From the NCBI GenBank assembly GCA_029224185.1, contig CM055188.1, positions 20,434,497 through 20,498,496 of the forward strand: a stretch of 64,000 nucleotides of DNA, in the 5' to 3' direction. Made by a program: the position numbers and the translations under genes. Below are positions 9,498 to 21,782 of the stretch, piece by piece. Source of the DNA: Karalla daura (lineage: Eukaryota > Chordata > Actinopteri > Chaetodontiformes > Leiognathidae). The stretch's first letter is position 1. Each line of letters opens with the position of its first letter. The notes under the pieces were generated by a model. It saw nothing but the letters and a program-made list of their open reading frames with translations, was not told the DNA's origin and ran no database searches.

Positions 9498-11920
9498 TAA
9501 CCGTCAATTTACCTCATTGGTCATTGTTAATTATGTTAAAATCCATCATCAAAGCTGCGAACGCTTAGACCCTTCTGTCCGTAGTAGTTCCAGGCTGAGA
9601 GAAAAGCTGAATAATTGATTATATTTTTGATATTTCTCTTTGAGAACGCACCTCGTTATGTCATTACTGTCCTGTGTTGTGGGGTCTTTCATGTGCATGG
9701 GAGGCCGGATTAAAACAGAAACTAGCCGCAGGTTCAGGCAGAGTGCACTCTGCTCTTTCCACAGAAAAGCTTTAATATAGCATAAATATGGGCAGAGGCA
9801 ACTTGATTAAAGTGTTTACTTAGGCACAAATAAACTGAACTCATAGTGGTAGCCATGTTTTGATAATGGAGGAGCATGTTTGTCCGGTCGCGGTCTTTCA
9901 GGAGGATCTGGGAGATTAGGAGTTATTTTCTTGGATGTGCATCCGAACGCAAAAAGCACATTCTCTGTGGCTCACGCTGAACACAATGAAAGATTAAGGA
10001 ACTAAAAGCAAGTGCCACATTTATTCAGATTGATTAAATAAGTCGAAATTAGTTTCAGCTGGAGTGCATTGAGAAAACAGACATTAATAGAAGCTCATTG
10101 GTGGGGTAATTACTCATTAGTTTTAATTTCCAGCCAATTTGCTGCTTGTGTTGAACAGTTTGAAAGGGCTGTTTTCACTCTGTGGTTGTCTCCTCCAATC
10201 AGACTGAGTTTTACATAAACTGTGTGTCTTTGACATTTCGTGTCACGTGGATCACCCTGCTTGATTAATAGCAGTTTGAATTCAGTCTTAAAGGAGATCT
10301 TCAATTACTCACTAATCAACGAGCCTACACCTCACCGATAATGATATCCTAATCTGATAACAGCTACCATGAAGTGTACAATGAATAACTCTTCTTCGTG
10401 CTCGGTGTCCACGTGACCTCTTACTCGTCAAACAAAACACTGTCAGACGAGAGAGGCCGAGGCTCCTGAGCCACCAGCGGTTACATGGAGGTAATGGTGA
10501 AGCGCTACAGAGCATGACGAGGCGAAGAAGAGCAGTGTCCTGCCACGCGGATTGTTCACTTTGCACAGTCAGTTGTCAGAGTTGAAAGAGAGAGAAAGCT
10601 GACCGTTTTCCATTTCCTCCCATTTGAGAAAACGGCAGCCTCTGACAGCGTGCAACTGCTTCTCCAAACAGTGGCTTTGGGATGGAGGGATGGAACGGAG
10701 AAGGAGAGAAGGAGGAGGTGAAGACTGTACTCTCTGCTAGGCTGATACATCTGCGGCCGTGAAACAGGGCCGTGGTCAGTGGCAGATTAATGTCTGCGTG
10801 AAAGTGTCTTCATTGTGTGTCTATGGTCCTCTGTTAAAGGGCAGGTTGTTAGGAATAAAGTGTGTGGGGTGGCAAGTCAAAAGCTTAGAGCTAGAGTTAT
10901 GGGGGACACAGCCGCGTGGAACAACACTGGTGGTCATTTTGAAGAGATAGTGTGTATCAATGTGAGATGAGCACATTTGTCTATTCTATGAAATATGTGA
11001 CTAATAGCCAGTGTTGCACAGGTCACCCTTATCTCCTGTCCAGCTGCACCATATTTTTCTCATTATGTCCAGCCCGACAGAGAAGTTGCACAAACGTCTT
11101 TTCCCTTCCTGACTGAGAAGTTGCTGCCGGGGCAGAATTTGAATGAGTGAGATAAGGCCACAGAGAAAAATGCAACACAATGGCCCTCAGTTGGCGCGGA
11201 TAAAAAATGCATCCTTTTTTTTTTTTTTAGACGTGCTGTGCAGGGTGGAGAGGAAAAGAGGACCCTCATAAAGAATAGTTCCCATTGGAGATATGAAACT
11301 CAATTTATTCATGCTTCCCCAGCTCTGAACTGCAAAAGATTGACAGCAGAGTGATTTGCCACATCTGTTAATCTTCCTAAATGAGGAAGTAGTCAGATCT
11401 TTGCTACGGCCCATGCACTAAATAATTCACAATACTGCACTTCAGTTTTATTCCATTTTTATCTTTTTTTCTTCCCTGTCAACTGTCGGGAGCCCAAATC
11501 ATTGCTACTGTACGAGGAGGGAGCGCTGTAATTCTTTTTCCTATAGAGCCACGCTCATTAGGAGGAGGCTTTTGGGAATAAGTGCTAACAACAAAGGGAG
11601 GCATGAGGAAAGGGAACATCTCTGCCGTTTAAGTTCCTGCTCACATGGTGACAGGCGGGAAAAGTGAAGCATTTTACTGAGGTGGATTATCCATTGTGTG
11701 CAAATGGTCCTCTTTAAGAATCAATCTCGCAACCAGTTAAAAGTAATCGTCTGTTTCTGTGGAACATTTCGTTGTCCGCCATTAACACAGACATTGTACT
11801 CACTCTCGGGAGATCACTGATGACCAGAGCATCATCCCAGCAAGCCCAGTCCACATGAAATGGACCCTTTAGCGGGAAACTGTGGTTTATCACGCCACAG
11901 TTTCATGCCTCCAACGCATT

Positions 11921-11969
11921 CTCTCTCTCTCTCTCTCTCTCTCTTGCTCTCTCTCTCTCTCTCTTTTTT
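11921..11969. repeat. (CT)n microsatellite
   Basis: CT run with a single TTGC interruption near 11944. Confidence 0.95.
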
Positions 11970-12240
11970 CGTTCGCAGATATAATGATTTTAATATTCCA
12001 TTGACTGTGTCTTTGCTGGTCTGCTGAGCAGGAAGCAGACGTTTCCATCAGCGGAGCTGCGGCTGGCATTCATCATCAAAGGTCTGCCCAGGAAACAGAC
12101 AGCTTTACACTCATCTGCATCTGCTTGGTATGCCAACTGGGTGAACATCCACATCATCCTACCCACACTGTTATTTCTGATTAGCATATAATGCATCAAT
12201 TACTTCACTTTCACTAAACAGAAAAGCTACCACAAGTTTC

Positions 12241-12345
12241 GTTTCCAAGGCAACTATGAAGGGCGCTGGCGGCAGGAGTAAATTAGTTTGGCAGGGGAAG
12301 TTGGATTGCGATGGCAACGGCCAAATATGGGGCAACAATTGTTGT
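12241..12345. promoter_or_regulatory. candidate enhancer with RFX-like and SOX-like motifs
   Basis: GTTTCCAAGGCAAC (12241-12254) fits the RFX X-box pattern with one mismatch. ATTGCGATGGCAAC (12305-12318) carries a second GGCAAC half. CAACAATTGTTG (12333-12344) is a perfect palindrome containing two head-to-head AACAAT SOX-type cores. The block is free of obvious repeats. Function is inferred from motifs only. Confidence 0.3.
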
Positions 12346-14619
12346 CCATCACAGCCGATCCGAACATATGGAAAGTAGAGGGGGAGTGTTTGGAAGTCTG
12401 AGTGGTATAACTACTACCAAAGCAAAGGGATGGATAGGTACCATTCTCTTAAAACTATAGTAACAAAAGTGTGATATTTAAGTTTAGTCAAAAAACAAAC
12501 AAACAAAAAAGACAGAAAAAACTGTCACTTTTGCTTTGTTAGATGTCTGTCTTCTTTAAGTAGGTACATTATTACTTCACTATCACTTTGGTGACGACTG
12601 CCATCCATTTTTACAATGTCTATAAATGATTTTAAATGATGACAGGCAAGATGCTGTTGTACGTGAATTGCAGATCTGAGGTGGACCCACGTTAGCAGGA
12701 GAGAGACTGAAAAGACATATTCTTTAATTCTGATTTGTGTTTCTGACTGTGTCTGCTTCCTTTGCCTTTGATTCTCTGAGGTTTGTTGTCTCTGGGGGAA
12801 CTAAGGAACTGCTGTTCATGCACCTGTAGCTCTCATAGTCAAGTGAGCAGATTGTCATTAAATTTAATCAAGCAGAACCAGACAGGTGTCCAGAGGATTT
12901 TGTTTTATTTTATCTCTGTGACTGAAATATTAATTTGTGAATTTCGAATAACTGTCAAGTTCATGCAAGAGCACAAACAGAAGTTACAGGTCAGTGTGCA
13001 AAGCGATAAAATAATGATTCCACCTCTTCATATTCATATCGCTAGGTTATAACTTTCATTGAATAAGTCTTTGTCCTCTTGGCACTATGTGATGCGGTTA
13101 TTATGCTTTATTAGGGACAGTTTTGGACAACAGAGACTGCAATCAGTGGGGGGGCAAGCAGCATCAAAGGCTATGCACCTGAAGGTAAATGCAATGCAAA
13201 ATCAATGTTGACGGCTACCAGGCTGTGTGCGGTCAATTATAAATGAACTGCTTTTGATAATTTATCTGAATCATACTGGGCAAATACTTTGATTTCTTGC
13301 CTTTTGAAACCCTGTGTCACAGTGTGACACCTCTTAAGCATGTGCTAAAACAAGTTTTATTCAGTGTGGGGTTCTGTTATTGTATGAGAAAAACACATTT
13401 GTTCAATTTAGCTTTTCAGGAGCACAAATTAGGTAGTTTATTCATTTAATAACATCACCTCACCAAACTCTGAGTAACTCTCAGGATATTATTCCCAACA
13501 CTCGCATAATGTGCGGTGTAGTTATCAGGGCCAGGTGTCCCAGGTCTTTGATTTTGTCTAATTATATTTGACTGCATCCTCTTAAAGCACAGTATGAATG
13601 CAGTGATCAGGCAAAAAAACTTGTTCTGTGACCCATTTTCATGTAATTTTTGTCTTCGGTCAAATTACTTCATGCTAATGACACACTGAGCAGCTTGATC
13701 AGGCTAGGATGAGTGTCGAGCAGCTGGGTGTCATTTACTTGATTCATCCTTGAAGGTGACATGTTGTACAGACAGAGAGAGATAGAAAGGGGGACCCACA
13801 TCTCACTTCTGCCCCAGGGCCAGTAGTGTATACTCTATATTAAAAATGTCCTTCACACAACCAATTCTCACATGTTCAGATGGGCTGCGTTTCCTCCTGA
13901 TATTTCAGCAATAATTCAGTGCAACAAAGCACACGGAAAGACAACATCTGATGTGATCTATGAATAAAACAACAAAACCAGACAGCCCAGTCGATATATA
14001 CAGCATGACATATGAACTGCAAAAATAGTGCCTGTTTTGTTGCGTGATGCCTCAGTTGTGTGACTCACGCCGGCTGTGCACACCTCCCACTTGAGCATCA
14101 ATCTTGTATCTTAAGTCTCAGAACCATGAGACATCTGAATTAAAGATGGGCCTCAGACACACCATCGCTCATCAACTCCAAACAGCTCCACCACCTGCAG
14201 AGATGCTCTCAGTCTCTATCAAGGACGAGGAGCAACACAGGAAAGTTGAGATCCTGTAATTTAGCTCATCATTCCTCGCTTTGTGTTTTTTTAAATGCTT
14301 TTGCTTAGCCATTTAAACACATTTCATAATAGGGCTTGGACTTGAGACATTGATATTTAACCTGTCACATCAGGTCAGAGTTAGAGAGTGAATCAAGCAG
14401 TAACAGTCTTGTGAAGCACAAGCATCAATACCCCAAACGTCTGAATGTGTGATTGTGCCAGGCTAAAACAATGAAGACGCCTTGATTGAAATGAGAAATT
14501 CCCTCTTGAGTAAAAGCTCCTTTGATACTGCATATAATTGCTGTTCAAATACAAGCATACCAGTTGATCACCAGGTGCAAGTTATCAAGTGATAAATACA
14601 TGTTATACTTTGGAAAAGC

Positions 14620-14622
<3 letters not shown>

Positions 14623-14670
<48 letters not shown>
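14623..14670. repeat. (AT)n microsatellite
   Basis: Uninterrupted TA run of about 24 units. Confidence 0.95.
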
Positions 14671-14671
<1 letters not shown>

Positions 14672-14995
14672 CTGTGGTTTTGTCTGTAGCTGTACCTGCA
14701 GCTCTCTTTGCAGCATCGCAGAACGCTACACCACATTGTCTCAAGGCTGGTGATTTTTTCATGTTGGATTAATGGAAATGCAGATAGAATATGGAAATGT
14801 GATTGACATTATATTATATTACATCATTTAATATAGATACATAAGTATAAATTGCAAAATGTTTAGTTTTAAAACTCTGGATGTTGATGAAAACATTAAA
14901 TTCAATGTTTAGTTTGATGGTCACAGAATGGCCTCCACATATAACTATGTTTTGTTCATATGTCCCAGATTTCTCTAATTTACTGCCGTCTACTG

Positions 14996-14996
<1 letters not shown>

Positions 14997-15038
<42 letters not shown>
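14997..15038. repeat. (CTA)n trinucleotide repeat
   Basis: About 13 units of ACT/CTA. Confidence 0.95.
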
Positions 15039-15039
<1 letters not shown>

Positions 15040-15242
15040 CTTTATATTGCTCTTCTGTTTTTCCAAGTCTCCCCATGTCTGAACCTTTCCATCTTGGCCA
15101 TCATGTTTTGATGTGTGAGTATTTCACTCCTTTCTCTTGCTCTTTTTTTCACTGTTTAATAATGCTTTTCAGCACCATGTTTCCATGTATCAACTTCCTG
15201 TGCTTTCTTCTTACTCCATGGGTATCCCCTGTTGCCCCAGTG

Positions 15243-15264
15243 CTGGTTCCTGGCTGGTTCCTGG
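15243..15264. repeat. 11-bp direct repeat x2
   Basis: CTGGTTCCTGG occurs twice in tandem within a GC-richer island (15220-15340) that may be a mobile-element fragment of unknown family. Confidence 0.6.
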
Positions 15265-15624
15265 GGTACTTTTCCCCGCCACCAAAAAACTGGCTCTGCA
15301 CCTCCCCCCAAAAAATGTTTCCAGAGCTCCGCACCACCAAAAGTGAATAATCCACCTGGACTGCTTTGAGTAATGTAACGCATGAAAAAGGCCTAAAATC
15401 AATGCCTGCGGTGCTTCACTTAACTATATTTTGAATTGCTTGCATATATCAACTATAGATGAACAACTGTGTCTTGTTTGGATGGGTAAATTCTGTAAAA
15501 TATTAAACAGATGCTGTGATATTTACCTCATCTGCCTTCATGGAAATCTGATAGCTACTGAGAATGTGGGTAACTTTGTCCATTATCATCCATAATGTGT
15601 CCTTTTAATTATTTTTGGCTGCTG

Positions 15625-15690
15625 TACAGAATGATTTCGCTTCTGGGATAAATAAAATACTTATCTTGCCTCATCTTACCTTATCTATAT
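15625..15690 (+). repeat. possible LINE/SINE 3' tail
   Basis: TTTCGCTTCTGGGATAAATA followed by AAATACTTATCTTGCC and degenerate ATCTTACC units resembles the 3' tails of fish retroposons, which end GGGATTAATAAAGTATCTATC(T). No body of the element is recognisable upstream. Confidence 0.35.
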
Positions 15691-16144
15691 CAAAGCAATG
15701 CACCACTGTGATTCAAGTCAGACTGGGGGCAGTTTGAAGACCACTGCATTTGTTACAGTGTTCGTCACATCCGTCCATCCACACCCTAAAGCTGTCTTAG
15801 CCATTTATCAACGTCAAGCAGTGACAATGCTTATTTTCCAAGTAACTAAGCAAGAAAACAAGCAACATCCAAATGAGTGCAAAGCGTACAAAGAGTACTA
15901 AGTCAGAGTAGGTTGAAAGAGGAAAGATTTGTTAATCTGTTTGAGCCAGGTTAGAAGTGTAAAAAGCAGATGCGCTTGAAACACACATTCATTTTGTATT
16001 TTAAACATTTATTCCAACATTTGACAAAGAGTAAAAAATGTGTACTCAGATGTGTACGTCCACACAGTGTGTGAATGGAGCAAAATGTGCAAACAAGTGG
16101 TTAAAATGTTTTGTTGTGGATATAGAAGTGTTTGTGTATGCGTA

Positions 16145-16156
16145 TGTGTGTGTGTG

Positions 16157-16187
<31 letters not shown>
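16145..16187. repeat. (GT)n-(GA)n microsatellite
   Basis: A TG run to about 16169, followed by TTTGTGTGAGAG and a short GA run. Confidence 0.9.
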
Positions 16188-17555
16188 ATATGTCATGCTT
16201 GCAGCTAACCTGCTCAGTGGAGCTGTGTATCCCTTGGAGAGGTGATTAAACAAAGAGTTGAGAGCCAGAGGTCTCCCTCTCTCTGTTGGAGTCCGGCAGA
16301 ATACGTATGTCCCTGTTCTACTTAATATCAACCACACGTCCCACATAGTGCCTCGCAGTGTTCCTAGTCTTACAGTGAAATCATAGGCCTCAGTTCTCCC
16401 CACCTGAGGAATAGTACTAAGCTCCTTATGTCTCCAAATGGGAAGAAGATGACCTGTTTGTGCCTGTTTTTCATTCTGCTTGGACTGCTGCTCTGTTAAT
16501 TCTGCTGGTCTGCTTGTCAGTGGTTTTTAAGTGGTTGCAGTGACTTTGAGTCTACCAGGCACCAGGCGCCCGGCAGGAAAGACCCTCATCGGAAAATTAT
16601 TTGTAAGTTCACTTCTTGATATTTCTGCTCCTGGCTTGTCTTTTTTTGTTATGACTCACCTTTCTTTAAAAGTAAAACAATTTGCCCTGGCTGGAGGTCA
16701 CTGAAGCTGTCTGAGCAGGGCTCGCTTTGTGTATCACTCTTTAGATTTTAAGACGATCAAAGGAAATCTCTCTTTTGAGTTCATAACCCTCAGACTTTGG
16801 AACTTACTCTCAGTGGACTGAGTAGACTGTTATAAAGGAGCTCCCACCACACCTGTTTTGGCTGGCATTTGTTCAGATTTATAGCTTGTTTCTGTAGAAC
16901 CTGAAAGTATGAGAAAAGACCATCCAACCATGTTGTGGCCACTGCCAGTTGTCAGGTGTGATATGTTTTACATCTCTAAGGCTGGTAGGAGTTTATTTTG
17001 CACAGGTTCGTTAGGCACAAACAACAGTTAGCAGTGCCATCAAATTACAGGTTGTCACGTTAAATTAGAGAAGAAATAATAACAAGCTGCTGACATTCAA
17101 CACTATTTCTGCCTATGTTTCTTTCTTAGTTATTAGTTGTGACAGAAGGAAACATCAAAGCTTGACCCAGCCTCCATATTTTTCATCCACATTGCGCCTG
17201 TGCTGGCATGAATCTTTATGAAACTCTGAACTATCATTGACCTCATGAGACCAAATCATGACTCTGCTCCAACTGTGCTGCAGCTTGATAATTGCAAATG
17301 TAATTTTGGACCGCAATTTTTGACCTTTGGTCAGGAGGCAGTAGTTGGAGGACGTGTGGCCTATGAAGATAATGGCACAGGTGAAACTGGAAGTTGGCCG
17401 GACTCTAAAAGGAGTCCCGTGGTTCATGAATGAAGCTGAAAACAGGCTCAGATATTTGGACCGTGCCCTGTTTGATGGCTAAAGCTGAAGAAGTAACCTA
17501 CGTGAATGTGGATATTGTTACATTCTTACTCTTGCTTTTCATCCTCCACAGTATA

Positions 17556-17580
17556 TATACATTTATATATATATATATAC
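17556..17580. repeat. (AT)n microsatellite
   Basis: Interrupted ATATAC/ATAT run. Confidence 0.85.
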
Positions 17581-17660
17581 TCTGACCAAGCTCCGAACCT
17601 CCGTGACGTCACCCACTGGTTTGGGAAAACCTGATTATGAAGCCAGGAGTTTGGCGAGGA
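17581..17660 (+). repeat. fragment of a dispersed repeat containing TGACGTCA
   Basis: CTCCGTGACGTCACCCACTG followed by GTTTGGGAAAACCTG and GAAGCCAGGAGTTTGGCG resembles a dispersed fish repeat I recall with the same order of words. The palindrome TGACGTCA is a perfect CRE-type site, but in this context it is probably part of the repeat. Confidence 0.4.
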
Positions 17661-18123
17661 TGGAGAGGACTTTTCAACTCCGTCATCCTCAACACATTCA
17701 CTGATCCATACGATCCATACTGGCTATCAGAGAATAACACGACCATACTCAAGGGGTGTCTCCTCTGTGAGGCTCCCCGTCAACCTGGACGCACCCATAT
17801 TCATTCATTTCTTTAAGCTCTGATATCTTATCAATCATGGAATTGTGAGCAAATTGACCACCCGCACTGGAAACTTCAGCTGTTGAAGCTGTGAGTTGTC
17901 CAGGTGTCTGTGGCCACCCTGTCACTAGTAAAACTGTCCCGTGAAAATGTCCCTGATTTGAAAAGGAGAGAGAAAAAAAAGTTGAGTGCAGAGCAAGAGA
18001 GATAGGGGGAAAGTGAGCAAGTGAGGAGAGCAGAAACGTCCCAAGATCAGGTCTGCAGCAAAACCCCCCCGGGTGATGATCTACTAACCTTAGTGACTCA
18101 CTGAAAAAATGATGTGCACCCCT

Positions 18124-18157
18124 GTATGTATGTGTGCATGTGTGTGTGTATGTGTGT

Positions 18158-18212
<55 letters not shown>

Positions 18213-18216
18213 TGTT
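18124..18216. repeat. (GT)n microsatellite, about 90 bp
   Basis: TG run with TA and CA interruptions; longest pure tract about 18166-18209. Confidence 0.95.
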
Positions 18217-20158
18217 CACAGCTGTCTGGTGCTGGTGGTCAGTGGTAGCCTCAGACTGTCGCTGTATGCACCTGCAGTGGAAATTTCCACCTCTGCTCAG
18301 CCACTCCTACAACCACACCTCCTCAACAGCTGAACTGCTATAACCAGCTCAACACCTACTTTTTATCTCAGTATATGTATGTCCCACCTTGTCCTCCACC
18401 TCTGACTTCGTCTCGTCTGCCTGCCTCCTGCCCAGACACAGGTCCACAGCTCATACCGGTGGCGTAGACTCGATGTGATCAAATTTAAAGGCAGAAAAGC
18501 TGATCCTTGTTTAGCAATGTAGTTTTCCAGTGATGTTAAAAAAAATCCCTCTTGGAATAGGATACTCTTATCACTACAAATGATGCCCAGCAACACTTCA
18601 CCTGGACAGAAAACAAAATTGGCATCCAAAATAAGTAAAACTGCAGAGCAGCTTTATTGGGATGCAACTATTCTGGGTTTAATCCGGAGGCTCTGGTAAA
18701 CTGAGGTAAGGTAGACTCTTTAAACAGGCATTTCCTGACTGTCCTGACTCCATTGCGACCAATTTTTCATCTCAGAAATGTAATTTTACTTAGCATCTGA
18801 TAAAAAAAGGCAATGTTTGATGAAAAGAAATGCTGAGCTCCTATCGTCTCCTATGATTTCTAGTCATTGTCAAATGAGGAACAAAAGAGGTGTGTGCACA
18901 TCACCGACAGCTTGACACATACTTCATGGCTTCCCTTTGTATACATTTTCTAGTATGGAGGCGTCTGCACCAAGCGGAGAAAAACACACGGTTATGATGA
19001 GCATTCAGGTCTACAGCTGTGTATTAAGCCCTACCCTTGAGCCAAACTTTTCCTCCAGATTTTAAACCTGGTCTGTATTTGAAGTTAGCTGCAATGCCTT
19101 AGTATTATAATACATGTGCTTAGTATGGAAAACATATTGCAGAGCATTGGTGAATGAGACCGCAGTGCTCCTCTGGACCCAAATCAACACAACCACTCTA
19201 ACTTCAGCCTCCATGCTGGATGAAAATGAGTTGCAGTGCAAACTTAACACGCAGTAAAAATCTGTTTTTGTTACTTTTTAAAAATCATTTTTACACAAGA
19301 TTTTTCTTTTTGCCAAGTTTGATTCTCGAATGGAAAATCAACAAGTGTGTAGTAGGATAAAAAGTTAAATGAATACAAATAAATATAAATGGAAGTTTTT
19401 CCAGCCAAACAAGCAAGCAAACAAGCATAAACAAACACACACACACACGTTGGAGAGCCCCCGGGTGGTTGGGAAGCCCATTGCAATTGCTTATAATTGT
19501 GATGCAGGTTCTGTTCAGCTTCATTATGTAACAGTTTCATCAGCAATAAAATTAAATGGGCAAACGAAGCCAAGTCCATCATACTTTGGTAATCCAAGCA
19601 AGTTTTCTTTTACGTACTGAGCTTCATAAATCGGTCATGATGTCGTATGATGTCCCAAAAAACAAACAGAAAAAGGAGAAAAAAACTTGTCAGTGATGGC
19701 CTTAAAAGCCTGTGAGTGTGTGGGTTAATTCACACAATCCACAGGGTGAGTCAGACAGGATCACAGGCTTTAAAGCATCATGATAAACTGTATCTAATAA
19801 CTAAAGACACTGAGCTGAAGGCACCACAATGAAGCTGAGATAAGACTGTGCCAATTGTCTTTTACAGGAAACAAAAAAAACCATGTTGCTGAGATAAAAC
19901 CGAGCTGTGCAAATGTATGTGTGAGTGGTTATGGGAATGCCAGAAGATGTCTTAAAAGAAGACATTGCTAATGCTCAAAAGTGGTAACTAAACCTAGATA
20001 TTTAACAGAAATCATTATCTTCAAACATTAAATGTCCAGTCACTCCAGAGATGAGTAGAGTTAAGTTGTGGGGGGCGTGGCTCTGGGTGGGTCAGTGAGT
20101 TGACTTCTCAACCTCTTTAATTGTGTCTCAATTCAATAATCCTGGATTAATAACAACC

Positions 20159-20196
<38 letters not shown>
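20159..20196. repeat. (AT)n microsatellite with central GT
   Basis: Alternating AT with a GT break, able to fold on itself. Confidence 0.9.
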
Positions 20197-20197
<1 letters not shown>

Positions 20198-20617
20198 TAG
20201 ATAGTTCTCTATTTCACAGTGATAAATTACATTGTAGCAGCACAACACAGATTAACTGAAGATTTCTATAAAGAACATAAGAGGTTTATTTATAAACAAC
20301 AATACCCGTATAGATAAGTAAGATGTGGTGTGCAGTGTACTGAAATGAGCAAAACAAATCAAAGTGTAAGTGTTTTTTTCAGGACTGAGCATCAGAGAGC
20401 AAAGAAATCCATGTGTGTCTGCTGTTAGTTTTAACCCCTGCTTATCTAGTACCACTCCAGTACTTGTACGGTTCCTATCCTGTGTTCCCCTGACTGTCAT
20501 GCTCCTCCACTAAGAGACTGGGACCCTCCTGGCTGCCCCTCACAATTCCTCTTGTATGTTATTACATTGCTGCCTTAGCTCCGGCTCTTTGACAGTTTGT
20601 TTGCTCCGCCTGCTGGG

Positions 20618-21000
20618 TGTTTCATCCATCCATCCAATATCTTATCCACTTTATAAGTAATGGTGGAGTGTGCTGATGTCTATCTGCGGCGTGCACAGGG
20701 TGGAGGCAGTGAAAACACCCTGAACAGGTCTCCAGTCCATCACAGGACACACGCTGACAAACACACCCACTCTCTCCCTTTCTCTCTCTCTCGCTCTCTC
20801 TCTCTCTCGCTCTCTTCATTCTCTCATTCACAAGTAGCGGAAATTTCCAGTTGCCCTTAAAGCATATTTTTGGACTGCGGGAGGAGACTGGAGTACCAGA
20901 AGAAAAAATCCATGACGACATGGGGAGAACATGTGGACTCCACACAGAAAGCCCCCTGACTCAGACCTGAGTCGTAGACCCCCTGTGACAGCTCTATTCA
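20618..21000 (+). repeat. CATCCATCCAT-type dispersed teleost repeat, longest copy
   Basis: The order of conserved words fits the dispersed fish repeat: CATCCATCCATCC start, a CACAGGGTGGAGGCAGTG block, ACACCCTGAACAGGTCTCCA, CCATCACAGGAC, TTTTTGGACTGCGGGAGGAG, GACATGGGGAGAACATGTGG and CACACAGAAAGCCCCCTGA. A (CT)n tract (20771-20816) sits in the middle. I know the family by sequence but am not sure of its class. Confidence 0.75.
20771..20816. repeat. (CT)n microsatellite inside the 20.6-21.0 kb repeat
   Basis: TCTCTC with CG interruptions. Confidence 0.9.
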
Positions 21001-21757
21001 CTGAGGCACCATATTGCCATCCTGTCTCCAGAGTTTCCATTTTTGGAATTCAGTTTTTCATGTTCCTGCACTCCAGTGCCCTCATGGTTGCCGAATTTCT
21101 GTATTCCCTTTTATCCCTCGGCTTTTGTCTCTTTGCCTTTTGTTTACAATCTAAAATAAAATTCCTTTATTTTAACTCTAATTTAACTTTTAATGATTTA
21201 TCTTAATTGCCGCAGTCACTTCAGCTCACCACAGTTGTTTATATTGAAAATAACTTTCTTTTCTGACATGACATGAGTTGTTATTCACTCGGCTCATTTT
21301 TAAATAACCCTTCAAACCTGTCACTCTTGCTTTCTGCTCAAGCGAGGGTGGAAATCTAATTCCTGTGGGCCTAAACGTACTTTGTGCTATGATACACACT
21401 GTGGATCACTAGCTTGCAAACTGCAGCTCATCAAGGGGTTCATCACAGCCAGTGACAGCTTTCTGTGCAGCCACAATACTAAGGCACAAGCGGGTGGCTG
21501 CAGCAGCTGCTCGTTCACAGCTATTCCACTTGAATCCATTAAATTCAGAGACAATGATATGGTGGAAAGTCACTTGGAATATGTATTTCTTTTTATGCTG
21601 TTTTGGAAATCTGACTTCAGCCTGAGGAGTGCTGAGCTCAGCTTTGCCCTTAACACTCTTGGTAATACTATCCAATAGCAACAGATCCAAAGTCAGCCTT
21701 AAAATATTGCTGAAAATATGTCTGCATCCGCTTCACACAGTTTCCTATTAAAAATGT

Positions 21758-21782
21758 ACACACACACACACACACACACACA
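21758..21782. repeat. (CA)n microsatellite
   Basis: About 12 CA units. Confidence 0.95.

Larger units (their letters stand above)
7661..20617. other. intergenic DNA with no recognised gene
   Basis: This region holds microsatellites, repeat fragments and repeat-poor blocks. The blocks at 11480-11700 and 12236-12370 read like possible conserved regulatory DNA. An open frame at 8953-9438 (+) overlaps one at 9177-9497 (-); neither resembles a family I know. No splice-bounded exon with a recognised protein was found. Confidence 0.5.

Noticed and set aside
17587..17594. CRE site TGACGTCA as a promoter element
   Set aside because: It appears to be part of a dispersed repeat with a fixed surrounding sequence, so independent regulatory meaning is not supported.
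17749..18219. 156-codon minus-strand frame
   Set aside because: The first third is a Thr-His translation of the GT repeat, and the remainder shows no family signature.
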